Assembly: GCA_011526045.1 (NCBI GenBank)
Contig: WYBE01000068.1
Coordinates: 62,001-126,000, forward strand
Length of the DNA stretch: 64,000 nt
Reading direction: 5' to 3'
DNA from: Nevskiales bacterium
GTDB lineage: Bacteria; Pseudomonadota; Gammaproteobacteria; Steroidobacterales; GCA-2729495
The translations under genes and the position numbers were made by a program. The notes beneath the pieces were generated by a model. It was not told the DNA's origin, did not search any database, and was given only the letters and a program-made list of their open reading frames with translations. Below are positions 18,101 to 26,117 of this stretch, piece by piece. The first letter of the stretch is position 1; every line of letters begins with the position of its first letter.

Positions 18101-19786
18101 ATGGAGATGCGCTGGTTGCAGAGCTATCCGCCGGGCGTCCCGCACCGGCTTGAGATCGACCCCGCGGATTCCATCGTGCGCATGCTGGAGGAGGCCTGCC
18201 GGCGTTTCGCCGCGCAGCCGGCCTTTGCCAGCTTCGGCAGGAGCATCAGTTACAGTGAACTCGACCGGCTGACGCAGCGTTTCGCGGCCTATCTGCAGCG
18301 GCTTGGACTGCGGCGTGGCGACCGCGTGGCGCTGATGATGCCGAACCTGCTCCAGTACCCGGTCGCCCTCTACGGCGTGATGCGCGCCGGGATGGTCGTC
18401 GTCAATGTGAATCCGCTCTACAAGGCGCACGAGCTGGAACACCAGCTGAAAGACTCGGGCGCCCGGGCGATCGTCGTGGTCGCCACCTCGGCCGCAGTGC
18501 TCGAGCAGGCATTGCCGGGTACCGCTGTCGAGCATGTCATCGTGACGCAGATCGGCGACCTCCTCGGTTCGGTTCGCGGAGCGCTGGTGAATTTCGTCGT
18601 GCGGTTCGTGCGCCGCAAGTTGCGGCCATACCGGTTGCCCGAAGCGATCGCCTTCACTCGCGCGGTGAACCACGAAACACCGTTCGAGCCGGTGTCTCTG
18701 ACCGGTGCGGATCTCGCCTGCCTGCAATACACCGGCGGCACGACGGGGGTCGCGCGCGGCGCCATGCTCAGCCATGGCAACCTGCACGCCAACGTGCGCC
18801 AGGTCAACACCTGGTTCGCGAGCCTGTGCCGGCCGGGGGAGGAGGTGGTGATTACCGCATTGCCCCTCTACCACGTCTATGCAATGACCTGTAACTGCTT
18901 CGCTTACACCGAACTCGGCGGCCTCAACGTACTGATCACCGATCCGCGCGACATGGATGCGTTCGTGCGCGAGCTGCGGCGCTGGAAGTTCACCGCAATC
19001 ACCGGCGTCAATACCCTGTATCAGCATCTCGCGAACCACCCCGGCATCGGACGTGTGAATTTCTCGCACCTGCGGCTCGTCTCCGCGGGCGGCATGGCGG
19101 TGATGGAGGCGACGGCGAAGCAATGGGCGAAGGTGACCGGCACTGCGATCATGGAGGGCTACGGGCTGTCGGAGACTTCGCCCGTCATCAGTACCAATCG
19201 GCCCGATCTCAAGGCCTACAACGGCACCATCGGCCTGCCTCTGCCCGGCACGGAGGTGTCGTTGCGTGACGACGATGGCCGCGAGGTCGCTGTCGGGCAA
19301 CCCGGAGAGCTGTGCGCGAAAGGGCCGCAGGTCATGAGCGGGTACTGGAACGATGGCGTGGCGACCGGCGATGTGATGACGGCGGACGGTTACCTGCGTA
19401 CCGGCGACATCGCGGTGATGGACGAGCGCGGTTATCTGCGCATCGTCGACCGGAAGAAAGACATGATCTCCGTGTCCGGGCTGAAGGCGTACCCGAACGA
19501 GGTCGAGAACGTGGTCAGCTCACATCCGGCGGTGCTGGAAGCCGCCTGCATCGGCGTGCCGGACCCCGAGACCCAGGAGGCGATCAAGGTGTTCGTCGTG
19601 CTGCGGCCGGGGATGAGCGTGACCGCGGACGAGATCCGCAGCCTGTGCCGGGAGCACCTCGCGGCTTTCAAGGTGCCGCGGCACGTGGAATTCCGCGACT
19701 CGCTGCCGAAATCGAACGTCGGCAAGATCCTGCGCCGCGAGCTGCGGGACGACCACGCAGCCGCCCCCAGGGCCGCAAGCGGCTAA
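18101..19786 (+). CDS. fadD: Long-chain fatty acid-CoA ligase
   Basis: A 561-residue ANL-superfamily enzyme that activates fatty acids to acyl-CoA through an acyl-adenylate. It shows the P-loop YTGGTTGVARGAMLSH near residue 209, YGLSETSPV near 353, GYLRTGDIAVMDERGYL near 431 and the catalytic Lys in NVGKILRREL near 541. It follows the S46 peptidase gene by 16 nt. Five nt after its stop begins copy A of a 126-bp repeat taken from the end of the neighbouring crotonase gene. Confidence 0.93.
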   Translation: MEMRWLQSYPPGVPHRLEIDPADSIVRMLEEACRRFAAQPAFASFGRSISYSELDRLTQRFAAYLQRLGLRRGDRVALMMPNLLQYPVALYGVMRAGMVVVNVNPLYKAHELEHQLKDSGARAIVVVATSAAVLEQALPGTAVEHVIVTQIGDLLGSVRGALVNFVVRFVRRKLRPYRLPEAIAFTRAVNHETPFEPVSLTGADLACLQYTGGTTGVARGAMLSHGNLHANVRQVNTWFASLCRPGEEVVITALPLYHVYAMTCNCFAYTELGGLNVLITDPRDMDAFVRELRRWKFTAITGVNTLYQHLANHPGIGRVNFSHLRLVSAGGMAVMEATAKQWAKVTGTAIMEGYGLSETSPVISTNRPDLKAYNGTIGLPLPGTEVSLRDDDGREVAVGQPGELCAKGPQVMSGYWNDGVATGDVMTADGYLRTGDIAVMDERGYLRIVDRKKDMISVSGLKAYPNEVENVVSSHPAVLEAACIGVPDPETQEAIKVFVVLRPGMSVTADEIRSLCREHLAAFKVPRHVEFRDSLPKSNVGKILRRELRDDHAAAPRAASG

Positions 19787-19791
19787 CGACG

Positions 19792-19917
19792 CCCCCGCCC
19801 GGCGGTAGCACGCTCGAGCACAGCCCAGTGCTCCGGGTGGGTCCAGGTGCGCACGAAATGGTCTTCTTCGATCGGCGCGAGTTGCGCGTGCGTGCGCCGG
19901 CGCTGGTCGGCGAGCGG
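19792..19917 (+). repeat. 126-bp direct repeat, copy A (orphan 3' end of the crotonase gene)
   Basis: Identical base for base to 21675-21800, which is the authentic 3' end of the crotonase gene. Copy A still keeps the probable ancestral ending: its reverse frame continues two codons further, to a TAG at 19785-19783 that overlaps the fadD stop. This suggests fadD and the crotonase gene were convergent and touching before the intervening 1.76 kb arrived. Confidence 0.9.
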
Positions 19918-19924
19918 GGTGCAT

Positions 19925-19953
19925 AAGGTGCCGGGTTTGGCTTTTTGGCTTAT
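19925..19953 (+). repeat. RAYT-type repeat, copy 1
   Basis: A 29-nt motif (reverse form: two AAGCCAAA octamers then CCCGGCACC) identical to the copy at 51944-51972 next to the RAYT gene, 32 kb away. It lies 7 nt after direct-repeat copy A and abuts the RHS fragment. Confidence 0.85.
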
Positions 19954-21383
19954 TTCCAATTTCAGGCAGCGGGTCGAGGCGGAAGGCACCACGACCTGGA
20001 CGTTTTACGCCACGGGCACCAGTCAGGGCTTGCTGCACAACGTCACGAGCCCCGCGGTCAACTACCAGGAGAGCCACGTCTACAATGGTCTCGCCCAGCT
20101 CACCGAGACCACCACGAGCATCGACGGTACGGCCTACGTGACCCACTTCGCCTACAGCGGCCAGGGGCAGCTGCAGACCATGACGTATCCGGCGACCGTC
20201 GGCGGTGCGCGGCCGGTATTCAACTACAGCTACGTCAACGGCTTCGTCGCGACCGTCACCCAGGGCAGCGGCAACACGGAGCGCTACGCGCTGGTCGCGC
20301 TCGATGCGCTGGGACGGGAGCGGCAGGCGACCTTGGGCAATGCGCTGCTCACGAGGCAGCACCTGTACGATGCCGCCAATCTGCGGCTGAAGGGCATCCA
20401 GAGCGGGCCGCCGGCGCAGCCGTCCGACCTGCAGCATTACAGCTACGCCTGGGACAAGGTCGGCAATCTCACCCAGCGCATGGACCAGAACCAGAGCGTC
20501 ACGGAGGGCTTCACCTACGATGCGCTGAACCGCGTGGACGTGGTCACGCGCAACGGTACGACGACGCTCCTCGATATGGTGTACGACGACGATGGCAACA
20601 TCAGTAACAAGCAGGAACAGGGGTTATACACCTACCTCGCATCACGTCCCCACGCGGTCTGGCAGACCAACGTCAGCTGCGGACCCGGCTGTTGTGTGAC
20701 CACGAGAAACTACGGCTACGACGCCAACGGCAACATGACCGACCGCGACGGAGGCACGATCACCTGGACCTCCTTCAACAAGCCGCGCCAGATCAACCTC
20801 GATGGCAGCAACTGCACGGGCGACTGCACGACGTTCACCTACGGCCCGCAGCGCCAGCCGATCAAGCAGGTGGTGAAGAAGGGGACCAGCACCACCACGA
20901 TCTACTACATCGGTGCCCACTTCGAGAAGCAGGTCGGGGCGACCACGGAGTTTCGTTCGCACGCGCTGGTCAACGGGGAGCGCTTCTACACCCAGCTCGA
21001 GAACAGCGACGACTGGGTGGCCTACTACAACCTGCGCGATCATTTAGGCAGCGTGGACAAGCAGGCGCTCACCGTGGGCAGCGGGACCGATCCGCTGGAG
21101 TACAGCTTCGATGCCTTCGGCAAGCGGCGCAACCCCAACTGGACGCCGGACCACAACGATGCGCTGCAGACGGCGACGCTGTGGAACCACCGCGGCTACA
21201 CCGATCACGAGCAGCTCGACAACGTGCGGCTCATCCACCTGGGCGGGCGGGTGTACGATCCAAAGCTCGGGCGGTTTTTGTCGGCCGACCCGGTGCTGGG
21301 GGATCCGCGCCGCCCGCAGACGCTGAATCCGTATAGCTACGTGATGAACAACCCGCTCGCCTATACGGATCCGAGCGGGTTCA
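19954..21383 (+). pseudogene. RHS/YD-repeat protein, 5'-truncated fragment
   Basis: An open frame of about 475 codons encoding YD repeats (FTYDALNRVDVV, YGYDANGNMTDRDGG, LRDHLGSVDKQAL) and the end of the RHS core cage (GRVYDPKLGRFLSADPVLGD, NPYSYVMNNPLAYTDPSGF). In RHS toxins the DPSGF-like point is where the variable C-terminal toxin begins. Here it is followed at once by a transposase tail. The 5' end is missing: no signal peptide, N-terminal domain or convincing start codon is seen, and the frame runs back into copy A of the 126-bp repeat. It is a remnant with no partner immunity gene. Confidence 0.85.
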
Positions 21384-21653
21384 CTGACGAGATGGTGGTT
21401 GCGGACAAGGGCTACGACTCCGATGCGCTGGTGGATTTCATCCGACAACGTCATGCCAGGGCCGTGATCCCGCCCCGTCGCAATCGCCTGCACCGACGCC
21501 GCTGCGTACCGGGATCGCAATCAGATCGAGTGCTTTTTCTGCCGTCTCAAGCAATTTAGACGCATCGCCACTCGCTACGACAAGCTGCTGGAGCGTTACG
21601 CTTCCTTCGTCGCGCTCGCCGCCTCGTTCGTCTGGCTCAAGGCTTATACATGA
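21384..21653 (+). pseudogene. IS5-family transposase, C-terminal remnant with frameshift
   Basis: The RHS frame continues as VVADKGYDSDALVDFIRQ and AVIPPRRNR, the DDE-region signature of IS5-type transposases. After about position 21505 the similarity moves to another frame: YRDRNQIECFFCRLKQFRR, then ASFVALAASFVWLKAYT and a stop at 21651-21653. The N-terminal half with the first catalytic Asp is absent and no terminal inverted repeat could be recognised, so it is inactive. Confidence 0.85.
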
Positions 21654-21671
21654 CTGTCAACAGGCCTAGGA

Positions 21672-22442
21672 TTACCCCCGCCCGGCGGTAGCACGCTCGA
21701 GCACAGCCCAGTGCTCCGGGTGGGTCCAGGTGCGCACGAAATGGTCTTCTTCGATCGGCGCGAGTTGCGCGTGCGTGCGCCGGCGCTGGTCGGCGAGCGG
21801 TGCCTTGCACCCGGCGAGCACCTCGCGCGTGCGTGACAGATACGGTTCGAGAAACATGGCGAGACAGGCGTCGAGTGCCTGGCCGGGAGCGCAGACCCAG
21901 TCGATGAGGCCGAGATCGAGCGCCCGCCCGGTCTCGATCCGCGCGCTGGTCGCGAGCATGCGCAGCGCCTGGCGGTCGCCGATGGTCAGCGCGAGGTCGA
22001 TCCCGCCGCCCCAGGCGGTGGTGACGCCGAGCTGCGCCTGCAGGAATCCGATCTCGGCGTGCGGGGCGCTGACGCGCAGGTCGCAGGCCAGCGCGAGTTC
22101 CGCGCCACCCCCCAGCGCATGACCGTTCAGTGCGGCGACGACCGGCACCGGGAAGGCGCGTACCTGATCGAGCGCGGCGCGGCCGCGCCGGCTCATTGCG
22201 CGGGTGTCCGCATCGGAGCGGATCGCCGCGAGTTCCTGCAGGTCGCCGCCGGCGGCGAAGCAGCGATCGCCGGCCGCGGTAATGACGGCGCAGAGGATGC
22301 CGGCGTCCGTGGCGTGTTGCGTGAGCGTTGCGCCAATCTCGTCGAGCAGCGCAAGCGACAGGGCATTGCTCCGGTCGGGGCGGTTGATGGTCAGTCGCAG
22401 CACCTGGTGCTGGCGTTCCACGAGTAACGGTGCGGCGGTCAT
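21672..22442 (-). CDS. Enoyl-CoA hydratase/isomerase (crotonase) family protein
   Basis: A 256-residue crotonase-fold protein. The CoA/oxyanion motifs ITAAGDRCFAAGGDLQEL and NGHALGGGAELALACDLRV are present with the first active Glu. The position of the second catalytic Glu of true hydratases is FLQAQLGVTTAWGG here, with Gln in its place. That pattern is closer to decarboxylase-type members (methylmalonyl/ethylmalonyl-CoA decarboxylase-like), so hydratase activity is doubtful. Its last 42 codons lie in the 126-bp duplicated segment, and the present TAA stop sits at the junction, shortening the probable ancestral tail by two residues. A MaoC-type gene lies 12 nt upstream. Confidence 0.85.
   Translation of the reverse strand: MTAAPLLVERQHQVLRLTINRPDRSNALSLALLDEIGATLTQHATDAGILCAVITAAGDRCFAAGGDLQELAAIRSDADTRAMSRRGRAALDQVRAFPVPVVAALNGHALGGGAELALACDLRVSAPHAEIGFLQAQLGVTTAWGGGIDLALTIGDRQALRMLATSARIETGRALDLGLIDWVCAPGQALDACLAMFLEPYLSRTREVLAGCKAPLADQRRRTHAQLAPIEEDHFVRTWTHPEHWAVLERATAGRG
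21675..21800 (+). repeat. 126-bp direct repeat, copy B (inside the crotonase gene)
   Basis: Exact partner of 19792-19917 in the same orientation. The two copies bracket 1757 bp that contain a RAYT-type repeat, an RHS fragment and an IS5 tail. Confidence 0.9.
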
Positions 22443-22454
22443 GATGGCTCCGGG

Positions 22455-22922
22455 TCAGAAGTACAGGCGCATCACGCACTCCGCCACGCAGGCGGGACGG
22501 GACTGGCCCTCGACCTCGACGGTGTATTCCTCGGTGAGTTGCAGGCTGTCCTTCACCTCCTCCGCCGCGACGATCCTGCAGCGCGCGCGGATGCGACTGC
22601 CGACCGGCACGGCACCCGGGAAGCGCAGTTTGTTGATGCCGTAATTGATGATGTTGCGCACGCCGGGGAACAGCGGTTTGCTTTCGTCGACGAGTCCGCG
22701 CAGGTAGGGATACAGGGACAGCGTGAAGTATCCGTGCGCGATGGTGGAGCCGTATGGCGACTGGGCTGCGGCACGTTTCGCGTCGACGTGGATCCATTGC
22801 TGGTCGCGTGTGGCGCGGGCAAAGTCGTCGACCATTGGCTGGGTGATCTCGAGCCAGTCGCTGACATGCACCTCGGTGCCGATCTGCCGGGAAAGTTGCG
22901 CGAGTGTTTCGGCGAGTGCCAT
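22455..22922 (-). CDS. MaoC-like (R)-specific enoyl-CoA hydratase
   Basis: A 155-residue hot-dog-fold hydratase. It shows the hydratase-2 motif DQQWIHVDAKRAA (catalytic Asp and His in D-x4-H) followed by STIAHGYFTLSLYPYL (Ser/Gly part). It adds water to trans-2-enoyl-CoA. It is the first gene of a two-gene minus-strand unit with the crotonase and sits beyond fadD, which suggests a lipid or acyl-CoA degradation locus. Confidence 0.88.
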   Translation of the reverse strand: MALAETLAQLSRQIGTEVHVSDWLEITQPMVDDFARATRDQQWIHVDAKRAAAQSPYGSTIAHGYFTLSLYPYLRGLVDESKPLFPGVRNIINYGINKLRFPGAVPVGSRIRARCRIVAAEEVKDSLQLTEEYTVEVEGQSRPACVAECVMRLYF

Positions 22923-23023
22923 CGGATTTCCTGCGTCTGAGGCGGGCTGGCGGATGCTAACAGAGCGCGATGCCCGCGCAAATCCGCACCCGCTCAGCGG
23001 ATTTTTTGGCAGAATCCTGTTTC

Positions 23024-23716
23024 ATGATCAGGCGCTCAGGAATGCGACGCAGCCTCGGCAGGGCATGCCGCGTGTTCGCGATGGCGATTCTCGCCAGTTC
23101 CTTGTTGACCGGCGGTTGCCTGGCGATGAAGCAGACCCGCTACGAAGTCGAGGCCGAGGCATTCAGTCTCGGGCCGGACGATCTCGAACGCTGGGGAATC
23201 GGCTTCCTGACCCCGGCGGCCGCGACCGGGCGCGAAGCCGACAAGCAGGCGCTGGCCTATATCTTCGCCAAGGAGCTCGGGTTGGCGCGCCCGGGCGTCA
23301 AGGTCGTACCGTTGCCGGTGATCCTGAGCGCGGTCAACGCCGCCGACCTCGACCAGCAATACAAGCGCATGTACCGCGATTACCTCGAGACGGGCATCCT
23401 GGAGGGCACCGTGCTGGAGCGCGTCGGTGCGCAGGGCGGGGTCCGCTTCCTCGCGCAACTCAGCCTCGCCGATTTTCAGCAGCAGTCCCGCGGTCGATTC
23501 AGCCTGCTCGGATTGCGGATGGTCGACACCAAGCTCTCGAGCATGCGCGTGTTCGTGCAGATCTGGGACAGCGAGGCCGGCGCGGTCGCCTGGGAAGGCA
23601 GCATCGAGCTGAATTTCGCCTACGACACCGCAGCAGAGCGGCCGTCCCCGTTCATGGAGGCCGCCGAGATCGCGGCGCGCCGCCTGTATAAGGAATTGCC
23701 CGGCGCAAAACGCTGA
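23024..23716 (+). CDS. Lipoprotein of unknown function (DUF3313-like)
   Basis: A 230-residue protein with a lipoprotein signal (SLLTGGC, lipid-modified Cys near residue 32). The body includes DLERWGIGFLTPAA and ends in a helical FMEAAEIAARRLYKELP. Layout and ending resemble DUF3313-type outer-membrane lipoproteins, but I am not certain. ATG 23024 or 23042 could start it. It reads toward the kinase/FHA/VWA cluster and may be its first gene. Confidence 0.6.
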   Translation: MIRRSGMRRSLGRACRVFAMAILASSLLTGGCLAMKQTRYEVEAEAFSLGPDDLERWGIGFLTPAAATGREADKQALAYIFAKELGLARPGVKVVPLPVILSAVNAADLDQQYKRMYRDYLETGILEGTVLERVGAQGGVRFLAQLSLADFQQQSRGRFSLLGLRMVDTKLSSMRVFVQIWDSEAGAVAWEGSIELNFAYDTAAERPSPFMEAAEIAARRLYKELPGAKR

Positions 23717-23931
23717 AGGCGCTGGCCGCGGTTCGAGGCCACCCGGTTAAGACAAATCGGCCGACCGCTGCCGGTGCCGGTCGCCCGGCACTGGTGCCGT
23801 GGAACCAATTACCGGCGCGGCCGCTCAAAAAACCGTCGGATTCTGTGCTGCTCGATCCGGGTTCGCGATCCAGCCAGGTCGCAGCGCGGGCCGGCATATA
23901 ATCGCATTCATGTCCCTGGGGTCGCTCTAGC

Positions 23932-24897
23932 ATGCGCTTTGCTGCGGCAAAGGTCCTACTTCTCGGCACTCTCGCCGGCAGCGTCTGGCTTGCTGCGGCA
24001 TGCAGCAGTTCGAGCGTCAGCAGCACGGGAGGTGCCGGCAGTGGACCGTCGGCGAGCAGTTCCGGCGGCGGTGCCGGTATGCCCCCATCGGGTGGCGGCT
24101 CGGCCGGAGGTTCGCCCTCGGCCGGCGGGATGCCCGGCTCGACTCCGTCGGGCGGAATGCCGGGCGCGGCCGGTGGTACGCCAGCGGGTGCTCCCGCTGC
24201 GGGCATGCCGGGAGCCGGCAAGGCTGGCGCGCGCAAAGCCGGTGAAAAAGGCGCAGAAGCGGGCGCGGAGCAGGGCTCCGGGTCGATGCGCGGCGCAGGT
24301 CAGGCGGGCAACGAGGGTGGCGGCTCCGGTGCGCCGGGCGGAGCGCCCGACACCTCCGCTGCGGGTGGCGGTGCTGCCGGCGGTGGTGGTGGCAGTGGCG
24401 GTGATCCGGAAGGAGTCTTCGACAAGTCGCTTGGCGACTTCGACGGCGAGATTGCCCGCGAACGCGAGGCAATGGCATCTGCCGGCAAAGGTTCGGGACG
24501 GGCCGCAGACAGCCGCGAGGCCGGCGATGCGCGTGCCGTGAAGTCGGGCGGGAGTGCGTCCGTTGGCGGTCGCGGCAATGGCGGCTCCGGCGCATCCGCC
24601 GACGAGGCCGACGGTGTGCCGGCCGACACCGGCATGGACTCTCCGGCCGGCGCCGGCAGCGAGAACGCCGGCGCCGGTCAGGGCGAAGTCAGGAGTGGTG
24701 CGCAGGGCAACGCGGGCAAGGGCGCGGAGCAGCAGGGCGCCGCCGCACCGGACATTCCTGCAGATATCCCGCCCGACGGTACCGGCGAGGACCAGGTCGC
24801 CAAGCAGTTGCGCGAAGCGGCGATGGCCGAGAAGGATCCGGCAGTGAGGGACGCGCTGTGGGAGCAGTATCGCCGCTATACGGGGATCCGCAAATGA
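23932..24897 (+). CDS. Gly/Ser/Ala-rich lipoprotein
   Basis: A 321-residue low-complexity lipoprotein (lipobox LAAAC near residue 24). Residues 25-290 are almost entirely Gly, Ser, Ala and Pro with charged islands (GEKGAEAGAEQGSG). The last 30 residues form a conserved-looking charged helix (QVAKQLREAAMAEKDPAVRD). That short C-terminus is probably the functional end, carried on a long flexible tether from the outer membrane. The stop overlaps the next start (ATGA), so the two genes are coupled. Confidence 0.65.
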   Translation: MRFAAAKVLLLGTLAGSVWLAAACSSSSVSSTGGAGSGPSASSSGGGAGMPPSGGGSAGGSPSAGGMPGSTPSGGMPGAAGGTPAGAPAAGMPGAGKAGARKAGEKGAEAGAEQGSGSMRGAGQAGNEGGGSGAPGGAPDTSAAGGGAAGGGGGSGGDPEGVFDKSLGDFDGEIAREREAMASAGKGSGRAADSREAGDARAVKSGGSASVGGRGNGGSGASADEADGVPADTGMDSPAGAGSENAGAGQGEVRSGAQGNAGKGAEQQGAAAPDIPADIPPDGTGEDQVAKQLREAAMAEKDPAVRDALWEQYRRYTGIRK

Positions 24898-26105
24898 GGC
24901 CGAAGGGCCCGCGCCGGCGCTGGCTCGTGCTGCTGGTCACCGCGGCGCTTGCCGGTTGCTCGAGCGCTCGCAACGTGAAGTACGAGTCGGTCGACCTCGT
25001 GCGCGCCGACCGTGAGATTCCCGCCGAGCAGCTGCTCGACGTTGGCATCGTGTTGTTCGATCCGGGTATCGCCGAAGGCGACGCGGAGCCCGACAGCCTC
25101 GTCTTCCCGGAAGTCCGCCGCGCGGAGTCGCGCTACATGCCCTACCACCTGAAGACGACACTGGAGGCGAGCGGCCAGTGGGGATCGGTCTGGGTGCTGC
25201 CGGTGAAGTCCGACTCCGTCGATGTGCTGGTGTGGGGGCGGATCGATCACTCTGACGGCCTGCAGGTGGAGGTGCGGGTAGGCGCCTGGGATGCGACCGG
25301 CCGCGAGTGGCTGAACCGCACCTACGAGACGCGCGTGCCCGAGAAGGCGTATTCGCAGTACCGTGATCCGGGGCAGGACCCGTACCAGAACATCTATAAC
25401 GAAATCGCCAATGATCTGCGCGCAGCCCGCGACCGGCTCACCGCAGACGACATGCGGCGGATCCGCGAGGTCGCAGAACTGCGCTTTGCGGCCGATCTTG
25501 CGCCTGCGGCGTTCGACGGCTATCTCGCCCGGGATCGCGACGGTCAGTGGAGCGTGCAACGACTGCCGGCCAGCGACGACCCGATGCTGATGCGCATGCG
25601 CGCGGTGCGCGAGCGCGAGTACGCGGTGGTGGACACGCTCAATGAGTACTACGCCGGCTTGTACTACGACCTCGGCAAGCCCTATGAAGACTGGCGCAAG
25701 GTATCGCGCGAGGAGATGATCAAGTACCAGGACCTGAAGCGCTCGGCCATGCTGCGCTATCTCCTCGGCGGCGCGGCGATACTCGGCGCAGTCCTGTACG
25801 AGGGAGCGGGCGGCGACAACTCGGCGGTCACGATGGTCGGCGTCATGGGCGGCATCGAGGGCATCAAGTCCGGTCTCGGCAAGTCGGCCGAGGCAGGCAT
25901 CGCCCGCGAGGGGCTGGCCGAGCAGGGCCGGTCGCTGGAAGCGGAAGCCGAGCCCCTGCTGGTGGAGGTCGAGGGCCAGACCCGCCGGCTTACCGGCACG
26001 GCCGAGGAGAAGTTCCGGGAGTGGCGGCAGCTCCTGAAAGAAATCTATGAAAAGGAAACCGGCCTGCCGCCGCCTGCGGATTCCGCCCCGGCGGCCAAGG
26101 GCTGA
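24894..26105 (+). CDS. Lipoprotein with predicted membrane hairpin, kinase-cluster component
   Basis: A 403-residue protein with lipobox ALAGC near residue 22. I do not recognise the family. The first 190 residues look like an envelope alpha/beta domain (VGIVLFDPG, VLVWGRIDHSDG). A Tyr-rich segment and a hydrophobic Gly-rich stretch (LLGGAAILGAVLYEGA, about 297-312) follow, then a charged coiled-coil-like tail. Its position directly before a Ser/Thr kinase gene, 12 nt apart, suggests a sensor or scaffold in the same pathway. Confidence 0.6.
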   Translation: MRPKGPRRRWLVLLVTAALAGCSSARNVKYESVDLVRADREIPAEQLLDVGIVLFDPGIAEGDAEPDSLVFPEVRRAESRYMPYHLKTTLEASGQWGSVWVLPVKSDSVDVLVWGRIDHSDGLQVEVRVGAWDATGREWLNRTYETRVPEKAYSQYRDPGQDPYQNIYNEIANDLRAARDRLTADDMRRIREVAELRFAADLAPAAFDGYLARDRDGQWSVQRLPASDDPMLMRMRAVREREYAVVDTLNEYYAGLYYDLGKPYEDWRKVSREEMIKYQDLKRSAMLRYLLGGAAILGAVLYEGAGGDNSAVTMVGVMGGIEGIKSGLGKSAEAGIAREGLAEQGRSLEAEAEPLLVEVEGQTRRLTGTAEEKFREWRQLLKEIYEKETGLPPPADSAPAAKG

Positions 26106-26117
26106 CGTCGCCCGCGC

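Noticed and set aside
19847-21559. An apparently intact 570-codon gene covering RHS and transposase parts
   Set aside because: Its first codons lie in the duplicated crotonase tail and a repeat, and its end is a frameshifted transposase piece, so it is a chimeric remnant.
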